Shown here: positions 18,438 to 27,177 of the stretch, piece after piece
Layout: each line of letters begins with the position of its first letter
How positions within the stretch are numbered: the stretch's first letter is position 1
From: an uncultured Rhizobium sp.
GTDB lineage: Bacteria > Pseudomonadota > Alphaproteobacteria > Rhizobiales > Rhizobiaceae
Assembly: GCA_945952415.1 (NCBI GenBank)
Contig: CAMFIF010000005.1
Location: 62,001 to 126,000, forward strand
Reading direction: 5' to 3'
Length of the DNA: 64,000 nucleotides
Translations under genes and position numbers: made by a program
Notes under the pieces: model-generated
The model's input: only the letters and a program-made list of their open reading frames with translations
What the model was told of the DNA's origin: nothing
The model's database searches: none

Positions 18438-20081
18438 TCATTTCCGGTCCTCGAGGATCATGTCGCCGGCCTTTGCTCCCACCATGATCGCCGCGGCATT
18501 GGTATTGCCGGAGATGACCGAGGGGAAAATCGAGGCATCGGCGACCCGCAATCCGTCGAGGCCGTGCACCCGAAGCCTGCTGTCTACCACGGCGCTGGCG
18601 GGGTCCGGCCCCATGCGGCAGGTGCCGCAGGGATGATAGACCGTGCCGGAGCGGCGCCGATAATCCTCGATGAGCGCGGCATCCTCCTGAATGGCGGGGC
18701 CGGGTGCCAGTTCCGCCTCGATGATGGCGGCAAGCGCGGGCTGCGCGGCGAGCCGGCGGAGCAGCTTCACCCCTTCCAGCATGGTCACGCGGTCCTCCTC
18801 CGTGCCAAAGGCATTGGGCCGGATCGAGGGTGCCTCGAAGGGATCGGGCGAGCGGGCCAGGATCGTGCCCCGGCTTGTGGGCCGGCAGGAAGAGAGCCCG
18901 AGATTGAAGCCCGGGAAGGGATCCGGGGTGAGCAGCGGCCGGGTGCCGACCTTGCCGGTAAAGGTGCTGATTGCCTGGAGGTAAAGCTGGATATCGGGCC
19001 GGGGGAGGTGCGGGCGTGATCTGACGAAGCCACCGCCCTGGTTGAGGCTCAGGCTGAGGGGGCCGCGGCCGCGCAGGAGGAAATCCGTACCGACGGCGAG
19101 CTTCCCCCACCAGGAGCGCAAGAGCGCATTGAGGCTCTCGCCCCGGGCGCGATAGGTATAGTTGATGCCGAGATGGTCCTGCAAATGATGGCCGACCGCC
19201 GGGCTGTCGTGCAGCACCGGGAGCCCCGCCGCGCGCAGATCCTCGCCGCGGCCGATGCCGGAGAGCTGGAGCAGGTGGGGCGAATTGACCGCGCCCGCCG
19301 ACAGAATGACTTCGCCATCCGCCTCGATGAGGCGCTCCTCGCCGCCGCGCTTGACTGCGATTCCCGTGACGCGGCCTTCCGTTACGATCAGGCGCGTCAC
19401 CATCGTATGGGCAAAAAGCGCGAGATTGGGCCGTTTCATCGCCGGCCACAGAAAGGCGCGGGCGGCGGAACAGCGCCAGCCGCCCCGGGTATTGATCTGG
19501 TAGATCCCCATGCCTTCCTGGCTCCTGCCATTGAAATCGGCATTATAGGGAAAACCCGCTTCCAGCCCGGCCTGGATGAACCGCTTGGCAAGGGGATGCA
19601 GCATGGCTGAGGGATCGGTGACATGGACCGGCCCGCCACGGCCGCGCCATTCATCCTCGCCCGCCTCGCTGTCCTCGATTTCCTTGAAGATCGGCAGCAC
19701 GTCGCGGAAGGACCAGCCGGGATTTCCTTCCGCCGCCCAGTCGTCGTAATCCTCGGCGGCCCCGCGGATCCAGACCATGGCATTGATCGAGCTCGAGCCG
19801 CCGATCACCTTGCCGCGCGGCCAGTAATCGGCCTGCCCGGCAAGACCTGGATCAGGCTCGGCCCGGTAGGACCAGTTCAGCCGCGTGTCATAGAAGGTCT
19901 TGCCGTAGCCAAGCGGCATCTGCACGAAGAAGCGCCGGTCGGTGCCGCCTGCCTCCACCACCGCCACCCTGATCGCGGTGTTGCGGGAGAGCTTTTCGGC
20001 GAGCGCCGAGCCCGCCGAACCGGAACCGACGATGATGTAGTCGAAGCGCCCGAGCGAGGGTGCCGTCTTCGTGCCGGTCAT
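18438..20081 (-). CDS. GMC-family FAD-dependent alcohol/choline dehydrogenase
   Basis: A 547-residue flavoenzyme with the dinucleotide motif GSGSAGSALAEKLS (from Gly19), GMC signature 1 around WPRGKVIGGSSSINAMVWIRG, signature 2 around GAVNSPHLLQLSGIG, and the C-terminal active-site pair: His in VYHPCGTCRMG and Asn in SVISGNTNAAAI. Length and motifs fit choline dehydrogenase-like enzymes, but without a betaine aldehyde dehydrogenase beside it choline is not assured. It starts 4 bp after the dehydrogenase gene upstream, so the two are co-translated. Confidence 0.92.
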   Translation of the reverse strand: MTGTKTAPSLGRFDYIIVGSGSAGSALAEKLSRNTAIRVAVVEAGGTDRRFFVQMPLGYGKTFYDTRLNWSYRAEPDPGLAGQADYWPRGKVIGGSSSINAMVWIRGAAEDYDDWAAEGNPGWSFRDVLPIFKEIEDSEAGEDEWRGRGGPVHVTDPSAMLHPLAKRFIQAGLEAGFPYNADFNGRSQEGMGIYQINTRGGWRCSAARAFLWPAMKRPNLALFAHTMVTRLIVTEGRVTGIAVKRGGEERLIEADGEVILSAGAVNSPHLLQLSGIGRGEDLRAAGLPVLHDSPAVGHHLQDHLGINYTYRARGESLNALLRSWWGKLAVGTDFLLRGRGPLSLSLNQGGGFVRSRPHLPRPDIQLYLQAISTFTGKVGTRPLLTPDPFPGFNLGLSSCRPTSRGTILARSPDPFEAPSIRPNAFGTEEDRVTMLEGVKLLRRLAAQPALAAIIEAELAPGPAIQEDAALIEDYRRRSGTVYHPCGTCRMGPDPASAVVDSRLRVHGLDGLRVADASIFPSVISGNTNAAAIMVGAKAGDMILEDRK

Positions 20082-20085
20082 GCGC

Positions 20086-20997
20086 TCAGGCCTCCAGCTC
20101 GGCCGGGAAGCCGGGGGCGCGCAGATCCGTGCCGGTCGCGTCCTCCAGCAGCTTCACCACCTGGCTCGACCAGGCATCGCCGCCATACATGGCCTTGGCG
20201 CGCACGAAGGTCTGCTCGACGAGACCGGCGAGCTCCAGCGGCACGCCGAACTCGCGTCCGAAGCCGAGCGCGAAACCCAGATCCTTCAGCGCCAGATCCA
20301 TGGTGAAGTTGATGTTGTAGGAGCCGTTGAGGATCACCTGACCCTCGGTCTCGTGCACGAAGGAATTGCCGGACGAGGCGGCGATGATGTGGAAGGCCTG
20401 GGTGAGATCGATGCCGCCCTTCTTAGCCAGCATCAGCGCCTCGCCCGTGGCGCAGAGATGGATGAAGGCGAGCATGTTGGTGATGACCTTGATGACCGCC
20501 GCCTTGCCGAGATCGCCCGCATGGAAGATGCGCTTGCCCATGGCCTTGAAGGCGGGCCCGTGCAGTTCGAACAGGTCCTTGTCGCCGCCGGCAATGACGG
20601 TGATTTCGCCGCTGGCGGCCAGATGCACGCCGCCGGTGACGGGCGCTTCCATCATGCGGATCCCGCCATCGGCGGCAATCTTCGCGAGCCTGGTGACCGC
20701 ATCCGTATCGAGCGTCGACATCTCGATCCAGGTGGCGCCCTTCTTCAGGCCCGCCAGAATACCGTCAGGGGCGGTCAGCACCTGTTCGGACACCTTGGGC
20801 GAGGGCAGGCAGGTGATGACGGCATCGACTTGTTCGGCGACCTCCTTTGCCGAGGACGCCCAGACCGCGCCTTTCTCGATCAGCTTTTCGCCGTTCTTCC
20901 GATCGATGTCGGTAATGGTGACCTTGAACCCGTTGCGGATCAGGCTGCCCGCCAGATTGCGACCGAGATTGCCGAGGCCGATGAAACCGTAATGCAT
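20086..20997 (-). CDS. NAD(P)-dependent beta-hydroxyacid dehydrogenase (3-hydroxyisobutyrate dehydrogenase family)
   Basis: A 303-residue protein with the N-terminal Rossmann motif GFIGLGNLG, the substrate-binding block MEAPVTGGVHLAASGEITVIAGG, and the helix carrying the catalytic lysine in GDLGKAAVIKVITNML. It oxidises a beta-hydroxy acid to the semialdehyde or keto acid using NAD(P). Its neighbours (enolase-superfamily enzyme upstream, GMC enzyme 4 bp downstream) suggest a stepwise catabolic route, but the substrate cannot be read from the sequence. Confidence 0.92.
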   Translation of the reverse strand: MHYGFIGLGNLGRNLAGSLIRNGFKVTITDIDRKNGEKLIEKGAVWASSAKEVAEQVDAVITCLPSPKVSEQVLTAPDGILAGLKKGATWIEMSTLDTDAVTRLAKIAADGGIRMMEAPVTGGVHLAASGEITVIAGGDKDLFELHGPAFKAMGKRIFHAGDLGKAAVIKVITNMLAFIHLCATGEALMLAKKGGIDLTQAFHIIAASSGNSFVHETEGQVILNGSYNINFTMDLALKDLGFALGFGREFGVPLELAGLVEQTFVRAKAMYGGDAWSSQVVKLLEDATGTDLRAPGFPAELEA

Positions 20998-21076
20998 GGT
21001 GTTTCCCCTGGTTTGTTGTTCATGCCCGTGTATGCGGGCGCTCGGTGTGGACTGTGCTGTGCTGCACCCTGCAAAC

Positions 21077-21369
21077 CGTCGAGTTTGCCGTGCTGCACCC
21101 CTCTGCCTCGCACGGCATTTCGTTTGCCGCAGCGCACCCCCCTCTGTCCCTGCCGGGACATCTCCCCCTCAAGGGGGGAGATCGATTTCGCGTTTATGAT
21201 TTCCCCAAACAACCAGCGTTTCATTTGCGGGAACGTTGGCGAGGGAATGCCGATATCAACTCCATCCCGATCTCCCCCCCTTGAGGGGGAGATGCCCGGC
21301 AGGGCAGAGGGGGGTGCGCATCGGAAAACTCGACGCCGTGCAGAGGGGTGCAGCACGGCAAACTCGACG
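21077..21369. repeat. Nested inverted-repeat element of about 290 bp
   Basis: The 415-bp gap between two minus-strand genes (20998-21412) holds two nested inverted repeats. The outer arms are a perfect 30-bp pair (21077-21106 and 21340-21369). The inner arms are about 52 bp (21132-21184 and 21268-21319) with a few mismatches and are themselves built around a CTCCCCCTCAAGGGGGGAG palindrome. A motif AAACTCGACGCCGTGC is additionally repeated directly at 21327 and 21360. About 80 bp of AT-richer sequence forms the centre. No gene or promoter was recognised. The modules resemble the CATCTCCCCCTCAAGGGGGGAG intergenic repeats of rhizobial genomes. Confidence 0.85.
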
Positions 21370-21412
21370 CCGTGCCGGGCAGAGGGGGCGCGCCGCCGCA
21401 TACTCCACCCAC

Positions 21413-22627
21413 TCACTCCCCCCGTCCGACAGGCCCGAAGGTGGGCACCAGATGCAGCGCGCTGCCCTCGTAGGGATGGGCGAGCGCCACCTCCTCGTTC
21501 AGCTCAACCCCAAGGCCGGGACCGGAGGGCGGGATGACGTAGCCGTCTTCCCACTGGATCGGCTTCTTCAGCAGTTTTGCCTGGAAACCGTCCCAGCGCT
21601 CGATGCTTTCGAGGATCAGGAAATTCGGGCTGCAGGCGGAAATCTGGATGTTGGCGGCGCCGACAACAGGGCCGCAATAGAGGTGCGGGGCGATCTGGGC
21701 GTAATGGGCTTCCGCCATGCCGGCGATTTTCTTTGCCTCGAATATGCCGCCGACGCGACCGAGGTTCATCTGGATGATCGAGGCAGCGCCCAGTTCCAGC
21801 ACGCGCTGGAATTCGTATTTCGTGCAGAGCCGCTCGCCCGCCGAAATGGGGATAGACACCGCGCGGGCGACTTCCGCCATCTGCTCGGGCATTTCCGGCG
21901 GCGTCGGCTCCTCGAACCAGAGCGGCAGATAGGGCTCCAGCACCTTGCCGAGGCGGATGGCGCCCGACGTGGTGAACTGGCCATGGGTGCCGAAGAGCAG
22001 GTCGCAGGAGGTGCCGACCGCCTCACGGATGCGGGCGCAGAACTTTCTGGAAATCTCGATGCGCTCGAGACTCGGCTGGCGCGGATCGAAGGTGGAATAG
22101 GTGCCCGCCGGATCGAACTTCACCGCGGTGAAACCCTGGCGCACATAGTGCAGCGCCCGCTCCGCGGCCGTATCCGGGTCGCTATAGGCCCTGGAGGGCG
22201 AATAGGCATGCTCGCCCGCTTCGAAATCCGGATAGATATAGGTGTAGCTGCGCAGCCGCTCGTGCACCTTGCCGCCGAGCAACTCGTAGACCGGCTTGTC
22301 CGTCGCCTTGCCGACGAGGTCCCACATGGCCATTTCCAGGCCGGAGATGACGCCCATCAGCGAGATGTCGGGGCGCTGGGAGTAGCCGCGGCCATAGGCG
22401 TTGCGCCAGAAGGTCTCGATGCGGAAGGGATCGGTATCGAGAAGGTGATGTTCGAAGACATCGCGAACCATGGCCTCCACCACCCTGGGGCTGAAGGTGG
22501 CGGCATAGACTTCGCCCAGACCCTCCAGCCCGTTGTCGGTCAGGAGCTTCACGAAAATGAAGTAGCGCCCGCCCGGAAAAGGCGAGGGATTGCCGACGAT
22601 GAAGGTCTTGAGACCGGTGATTTTCAT
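21413..22627 (-). CDS. Enolase-superfamily enzyme (mandelate racemase / muconate lactonizing family)
   Basis: A 404-residue protein with the N-terminal capping domain and a (beta/alpha)7 barrel. Barrel motifs: Lys170 in AVKFDPAG, candidate metal ligands Asp209, Glu239/Glu240 (WFEEPTPPE) and Glu265 (SAGERL), His215 in FGTHGQF, and His315 in APHLYCGPV. This motif set is commonest among acid-sugar dehydratase-like members of the mandelate racemase subgroup, though other reactions in this superfamily (such as betaine epimerisation) show that function must be tested. ATG 22627 is used because GAGGACG precedes it. It is divergent from the demethylase-like gene and reads toward the dehydrogenase across the repeat element. 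Confidence 0.9.
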   Translation of the reverse strand: MKITGLKTFIVGNPSPFPGGRYFIFVKLLTDNGLEGLGEVYAATFSPRVVEAMVRDVFEHHLLDTDPFRIETFWRNAYGRGYSQRPDISLMGVISGLEMAMWDLVGKATDKPVYELLGGKVHERLRSYTYIYPDFEAGEHAYSPSRAYSDPDTAAERALHYVRQGFTAVKFDPAGTYSTFDPRQPSLERIEISRKFCARIREAVGTSCDLLFGTHGQFTTSGAIRLGKVLEPYLPLWFEEPTPPEMPEQMAEVARAVSIPISAGERLCTKYEFQRVLELGAASIIQMNLGRVGGIFEAKKIAGMAEAHYAQIAPHLYCGPVVGAANIQISACSPNFLILESIERWDGFQAKLLKKPIQWEDGYVIPPSGPGLGVELNEEVALAHPYEGSALHLVPTFGPVGRGE

Positions 22628-22929
22628 GACGTTCCGTCCTCCTCGAATGGCAAAATCTGTGCCAGGGCCCGCTTTCATGACAAGACCGCGAAATTTGCCC
22701 TATGGGGTGGTTTTGTTTGTGCATCGGCCCGTTTCCCTCCCCCGAGGGGCAGGGCACAAATGAATCGTGGCCTATGACTCCATTTCCTTTGTTTGCGACA
22801 GGCTCCCGCCGCGGGCCAAATTGGCCGCCACGGGAGGAGGCCTGACGAGGCGCTCCGGGACAGGGCGGCCAAGGGCCGGGTCGCCGGTCCGACAATCTTA
22901 ACATTCTCAGGGCGAAAGAGGTGCGGGGC
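22628..22929. promoter_or_regulatory. Divergent promoter region of the methyl-compound cluster
   Basis: This 302-bp gap separates the divergent enolase-superfamily and flavoprotein genes and must hold both promoters. A perfect 13-bp palindrome GGCCAA-A-TTGGCC at 22814-22826 is the clearest candidate operator. No consensus -35/-10 pair was found with confidence and no ORF or RNA was recognised. Confidence 0.4.
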
Positions 22930-25377
22930 ATGGCAAAGGCGGTACCGGCAAAGGCACGGGTGGTCATCATCGGGGGCGGTGTGTCCGGCTGTTCGGTCGC
23001 CTATCATCTGTCCAAGCTCGGCTGGACCGATGTGGTGCTTCTGGAGCGCAAGCAGCTGACCTGCGGCACCACCTGGCATGCGGCGGGGCTCATCGGCCAG
23101 CTGCGCGGCTCGCAGAACATGACCCGCCTCGCCAAATATTCCGCCGATCTCTACGTGAAGCTCGAAGCCGAGACCGGCATCGGCACCGGCATGCGCCAGT
23201 GCGGGTCGATCTCGGTCGCGCTCACCAGCGAGCGCAAGGAAGAGCTTTTCCGGCAGGCCTCGCTCGCCCGCGCCTTCAATGTCGATGTGCGCGAGATCTC
23301 GCCGCAGGAAATCAAGGAGATGTATCCGCATCTCAACGTCTCCGATGTTGTGGCGGGCGTGCATCTGCCGCTCGACGGCCAGTGCGATCCGGCCAATATC
23401 GCCATGGCGCTCGCCAAGGGCGCGCGGCAGAATGGGGCGCAGGTGATAGAGGGCGTGAAGGTGACCTCCGTCACCCACCGGGATGGCCGCGTGACGGGCG
23501 TCACCTGCGTGCAGGAGGGCGAGACCTATACGATCGAGGCGGAGCATGTGGTGAATTGCGCGGGCATGTGGGCGCGCGATCTTGCCGGAACCTCGGGCGT
23601 CACCGTGCCGCTGCATGCCTGCGAGCACTTCTACATCGTCACCGAACCGATCCCCGGCCTCACGCGCCTGCCGGTGCTGCGCGTGCCCGACGAGGCGACC
23701 TATTACAAGGAAGATGCGGGCAAGATGCTTGTCGGCGCCTTCGAGCTCAAGGCCAAGCCCTGGGGCATGGAGGGCATCCGCGAGGACTTCTGCTTCGACC
23801 AGCTGCCCGACGATTTCGATCATTTCCAGCCGATCCTGGAGGATGCGATCAAGCGCATGCCCATGCTGGAGACGGCGGGCATCCACACGTTCTTCAATGG
23901 GCCGGAAAGCTTCACCCCCGACGACCGCTACTATCTCGGCGAGGTGCCGGAGCTGAAGAACTATTGGGTGGCGACCGGCTACAATTCGATCGGCATCGTC
24001 TCGTCCGGGGGCGCCGGCATGGCGCTTGCCCAATGGATGAACGACGGCGAGCCGCCCTTCGATCTCTGGGAGGTGGATATCCGCCGCGCCCAGCCCTTCC
24101 AGAAGAACCGCCGCTATCTCAAGGAACGGGTCACCGAAACGCTCGGCCTGCTCTATGCCGACCATTTCCCCTATCGCCAGATGGCAACCGCCCGCGGCGT
24201 GCGGCGCACGCCGCTGCACGAACATCTGAAGGCCCGCGGTGCGGTCTTTGGCGAAGTCGCCGGCTGGGAGCGCGCCAACTGGTTCGCCAGGCCCGGACAG
24301 GAGCGGGAATATCGCTACAGCTGGCAGCGACAGAACTGGTTCGAGAACCAGCGCGAGGAGCATCTTGCCGTCCGCAACGGCGTCGGCTTCTTCGACATGA
24401 CCTCCTTCGGCAAGATCAGGGTCGAGGGCCGGGATGCGCTGGCCTTCCTGCAGCGCATGTGTGCGGCGGACCTGAATGTGGCCGATGGGCGCATCGTCTA
24501 TACCCAGATGCTCAATGAGCGCGGCGGGATCGAGAGCGACCTCACCGTGACGCGGCTTTCGGAAACCGCCTTCCTGCTGGTGGTGCCGGGCGCCACGCTG
24601 CAGCGCGATCTTGCCTGGCTCCGGAAACATATTGCCGACGAATTCGTTGTCGTCACGGATGTGACGGCGGCGGAATCGGTGCTCTGCATCATGGGGCCGA
24701 AGGCGCGCGAGCTGATGGGCCGGGTGAGCCCGAACGACTTCTCCAATGCCGCCCATCCCTTCGGAACGGCGCGGCAGATCGAGGTGGGCATGGGCCTCGC
24801 CCGCGCGCACCGCGTTACCTATGTGGGCGAGCTTGGCTGGGAGCTCTATGTCTCCACCGACCAGACGGCCCATGTCTTCGAGGCGCTGGAGGAGGCGGGT
24901 GCCGATCTCGGCCTCAAGCTCTGCGGCATCCATACGCTGGACAGCTGCCGGATCGAGAAAGCCTTCCGCCATTTCGGCCATGACATTACCGACGAGGACC
25001 ACGTGCTGGAAGCGGGCCTCGGTTTCGCGGTGAAGACGGCAAAGCCTGCCTTCATCGGCCGCGAGGCGGTGCTGCGCAAGCAGGAAGCAGGGCTCGACCG
25101 CCGTCTTGTGCAGTTCCGGCTCACCGATCCCGAACCGCTGCTGTTCCACAACGAGGCGGTTGTGCGTGACGGCAAGATCGTCTCGATCGTCACGTCGGGC
25201 AATTACGGCCACCACCTCGGCGGCGCGATCGGTCTCGGCTACGTGCCCTGCAAGGGCGAGAGCGAAGAGGAGGTTCTTGCCTCGTCCTATGAGATCGAGA
25301 TCGCCGGCCGGCGGGTGAAGGCCGAAGCCTCGCTGAAACCCATGTACGATCCGCGCGCCGAGCGGGTGCGCGCCTGA
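22930..25377 (+). CDS. FAD-dependent oxidoreductase fused to a GcvT-like domain (dimethylglycine/sarcosine dehydrogenase family)
   Basis: An 815-residue two-domain enzyme. Residues 10-390 are a DAO-type flavin domain with VVIIGGGVSGCSVA and the block CGTTWHAAGLIGQLRGS, whose His50 corresponds to the covalently flavinylated histidine of dimethylglycine dehydrogenase. Residues about 440-810 are an aminomethyltransferase (GcvT) domain that passes the released methyl group to tetrahydrofolate. The expected reaction is oxidative N-demethylation of dimethylglycine, sarcosine or a similar methylamine. GTG 22921 is an alternative start. It is 53 bp upstream of an MttB-family gene on the same strand. 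Confidence 0.92.
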   Translation: MAKAVPAKARVVIIGGGVSGCSVAYHLSKLGWTDVVLLERKQLTCGTTWHAAGLIGQLRGSQNMTRLAKYSADLYVKLEAETGIGTGMRQCGSISVALTSERKEELFRQASLARAFNVDVREISPQEIKEMYPHLNVSDVVAGVHLPLDGQCDPANIAMALAKGARQNGAQVIEGVKVTSVTHRDGRVTGVTCVQEGETYTIEAEHVVNCAGMWARDLAGTSGVTVPLHACEHFYIVTEPIPGLTRLPVLRVPDEATYYKEDAGKMLVGAFELKAKPWGMEGIREDFCFDQLPDDFDHFQPILEDAIKRMPMLETAGIHTFFNGPESFTPDDRYYLGEVPELKNYWVATGYNSIGIVSSGGAGMALAQWMNDGEPPFDLWEVDIRRAQPFQKNRRYLKERVTETLGLLYADHFPYRQMATARGVRRTPLHEHLKARGAVFGEVAGWERANWFARPGQEREYRYSWQRQNWFENQREEHLAVRNGVGFFDMTSFGKIRVEGRDALAFLQRMCAADLNVADGRIVYTQMLNERGGIESDLTVTRLSETAFLLVVPGATLQRDLAWLRKHIADEFVVVTDVTAAESVLCIMGPKARELMGRVSPNDFSNAAHPFGTARQIEVGMGLARAHRVTYVGELGWELYVSTDQTAHVFEALEEAGADLGLKLCGIHTLDSCRIEKAFRHFGHDITDEDHVLEAGLGFAVKTAKPAFIGREAVLRKQEAGLDRRLVQFRLTDPEPLLFHNEAVVRDGKIVSIVTSGNYGHHLGGAIGLGYVPCKGESEEEVLASSYEIEIAGRRVKAEASLKPMYDPRAERVRA

Positions 25378-25430
25378 CCCCTTTGACTGTTGAAGCCGGT
25401 TTCCGCCGGCGAGTGAGGAGATGAAGTCTG

Positions 25431-26978
25431 ATGTCCCTGGCAGAAGCTGATAGCGCGCCGAAGCGCCGTTCCGGTGGCCGTGCCGGCCGTATCGCCGTCC
25501 GTTCCGCGCCGCTTGCGGACAATATCCGTCCCGTGCGCCCCGGCCTTTCCGGTGGCCAGTACCGTCCGCTGACCGACCAGCAGGTTCAGCGCATTCACCT
25601 GGCGGCGCTCGATGCGCTGGAGCAGATCGGCCTTGCCAATGCCCCGAAATCGGGTGTCGAGATCCTGACGGGTGCCGGCGCCATCCAGGGCGACGACGGG
25701 CGCATCCGCTTCCCGCGGGCGCTGGTCGAGGACATGCTGACCAAGGCCGCGCGCGACATTACCCTCTTCGGCCGCGACGAGAAGCATGACCTTCAGCTTT
25801 CCGGCAACAGGGTGCATTTCGGGACGGCCGGCGCCGCCGTGCATGTGGTCGACGTGGAGAAGCGCGAGTATCGCGATTCCACCTCGAAGGACCTGCTGAA
25901 TGCCGCGCGTCTCGTGCATCACCTCGACAATATCCATTTCTTCCAACGCGCCATGGTGTGCCGGGACGTGGCCGACAATTTCCTCATGGATGTCAACACG
26001 CTCTATGCCTGCTGCGCGGGCACGACAAAGCATGTGGGCACCAGCTTCTCCGATCCCTCCCATGTGGCGGGTTGCTTCGAGATGCTGCACATGATTGCCG
26101 GCGGTGAGGACAAGTGGCGCGAGCGCCCCTTCGTGTCCAATTCGAACTGCTTCGTCGTGCCGCCGATGAAATTCGCTGAGGAAAGCTGCATTGCCATGGA
26201 GCACTGCATCCGTGGCGGCATGCCGGTGCTGCTGCTTTCGGCAGGGCAGGCGGGGGCCACCGCGCCCGCGCCGCTTGGCACCGCCATCGTCCAGGCCGTG
26301 GCGGAATGCCTGGCGGGCGTGGTCTATGTGAATGCCATGAAGCCCGGCGCACCGGCAATCTTTGGCACCTGGCCCTTCGTCTCGGATCTGCGTACCGGCG
26401 CGATGTCCGGCGGTTCGGGCGAGCAGGCGCTGCTGACGGCAGGCTGCGCCCAGATGCACCATTTCTACAACCTGCCGGGCGGGGCCGCCGCCGGCATTGC
26501 CGACAGCAAGCTGCCCGACATGCAGGCGGGCTGGGAACAGGCGATCTCCAATGTCATGGCGGGCCTGTCGGGGCTCAACATGGTCTACGAAGCGGTGGGC
26601 ATGCATGCCTCGCTGCTGGGCTTCTGCCTGGAAAGCCTGGTGCTTGGCGACGATATGCTGGGCCAGGTGCAGCGCTGCATCCGCGGCATCGATTTCTCTG
26701 AGGACAGCCTTTCGGTGGAGACGATCCGTTCGGTCTGCCTCGAAGGCCCCGGCCACTATCTCGGCCATACGGAGACACTGAGCGTGATGCAGACGGAATA
26801 TATCTATCCCGCCGTCGCCAACCGTTCGAGCCCGAAGGAGTGGGTGGAGCTCGGCCGGCCCGATCTCATCGAAAAGGCCATCGAGCGGAAGAACCGCATC
26901 CTTTCGGAGGCAGCGAGCACGCTGATCGATGCCGAAATCGATGCTGCCATCCGGGCAAAGTTCAAGATCTACTGCTGA
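25431..26978 (+). CDS. Trimethylamine methyltransferase (MttB) superfamily protein, non-pyrrolysine type
   Basis: A 515-residue member of the MttB superfamily: an N-terminal tail, then a TIM-barrel methyltransferase with blocks such as YACCAGTTKHVGTSFSDPSHV, VNAMKPGAPAIFGTWPFVSDLRTG and QAGWEQAISNVMAGLSGLNMVYEAVG. The frame is uninterrupted by TAG, so it is the pyrrolysine-free type, whose characterised anaerobic members demethylate quaternary amines such as glycine betaine with a corrinoid protein. No corrinoid protein or reactivase gene is in this window. Its partner here is the folate-linked flavoprotein just upstream. The reaction is unknown; demethylation of a betaine is an inference. 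A terminator follows. Confidence 0.9.
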   Translation: MSLAEADSAPKRRSGGRAGRIAVRSAPLADNIRPVRPGLSGGQYRPLTDQQVQRIHLAALDALEQIGLANAPKSGVEILTGAGAIQGDDGRIRFPRALVEDMLTKAARDITLFGRDEKHDLQLSGNRVHFGTAGAAVHVVDVEKREYRDSTSKDLLNAARLVHHLDNIHFFQRAMVCRDVADNFLMDVNTLYACCAGTTKHVGTSFSDPSHVAGCFEMLHMIAGGEDKWRERPFVSNSNCFVVPPMKFAEESCIAMEHCIRGGMPVLLLSAGQAGATAPAPLGTAIVQAVAECLAGVVYVNAMKPGAPAIFGTWPFVSDLRTGAMSGGSGEQALLTAGCAQMHHFYNLPGGAAAGIADSKLPDMQAGWEQAISNVMAGLSGLNMVYEAVGMHASLLGFCLESLVLGDDMLGQVQRCIRGIDFSEDSLSVETIRSVCLEGPGHYLGHTETLSVMQTEYIYPAVANRSSPKEWVELGRPDLIEKAIERKNRILSEAASTLIDAEIDAAIRAKFKIYC

Positions 26979-27015
26979 TCCCGTCGGGTTTCCCCCCAAT
27001 CGATCCCGACCGGTT

Positions 27016-27045
27016 GGCCGCGTGGCATGGTCACGCGGCCTTTTT
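27016..27045 (+). terminator. Rho-independent terminator after the MttB-family gene
   Basis: A perfect 9-bp stem GGCCGCGTG/CACGCGGCC (27016-27024, 27032-27040), 7-nt loop and a TTTTT run. Confidence 0.85.
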
Positions 27046-27177
27046 CTTGTTTGTCGCAACTGATGGTATTGTTATAAAACGTAATAGATATGCTTAAACA
27101 TTCCGAAACGCTGCTGCCTTAGGATGTAGCCGACCCCAATTGTATCGAGTGGAGTGGGCCATGGCGGAGCAGAGAGC

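Noticed and set aside
22675..25215. Open frame of about 846 codons on the minus strand
   Set aside because: Antisense to the demethylase-like flavoprotein; no family motifs.
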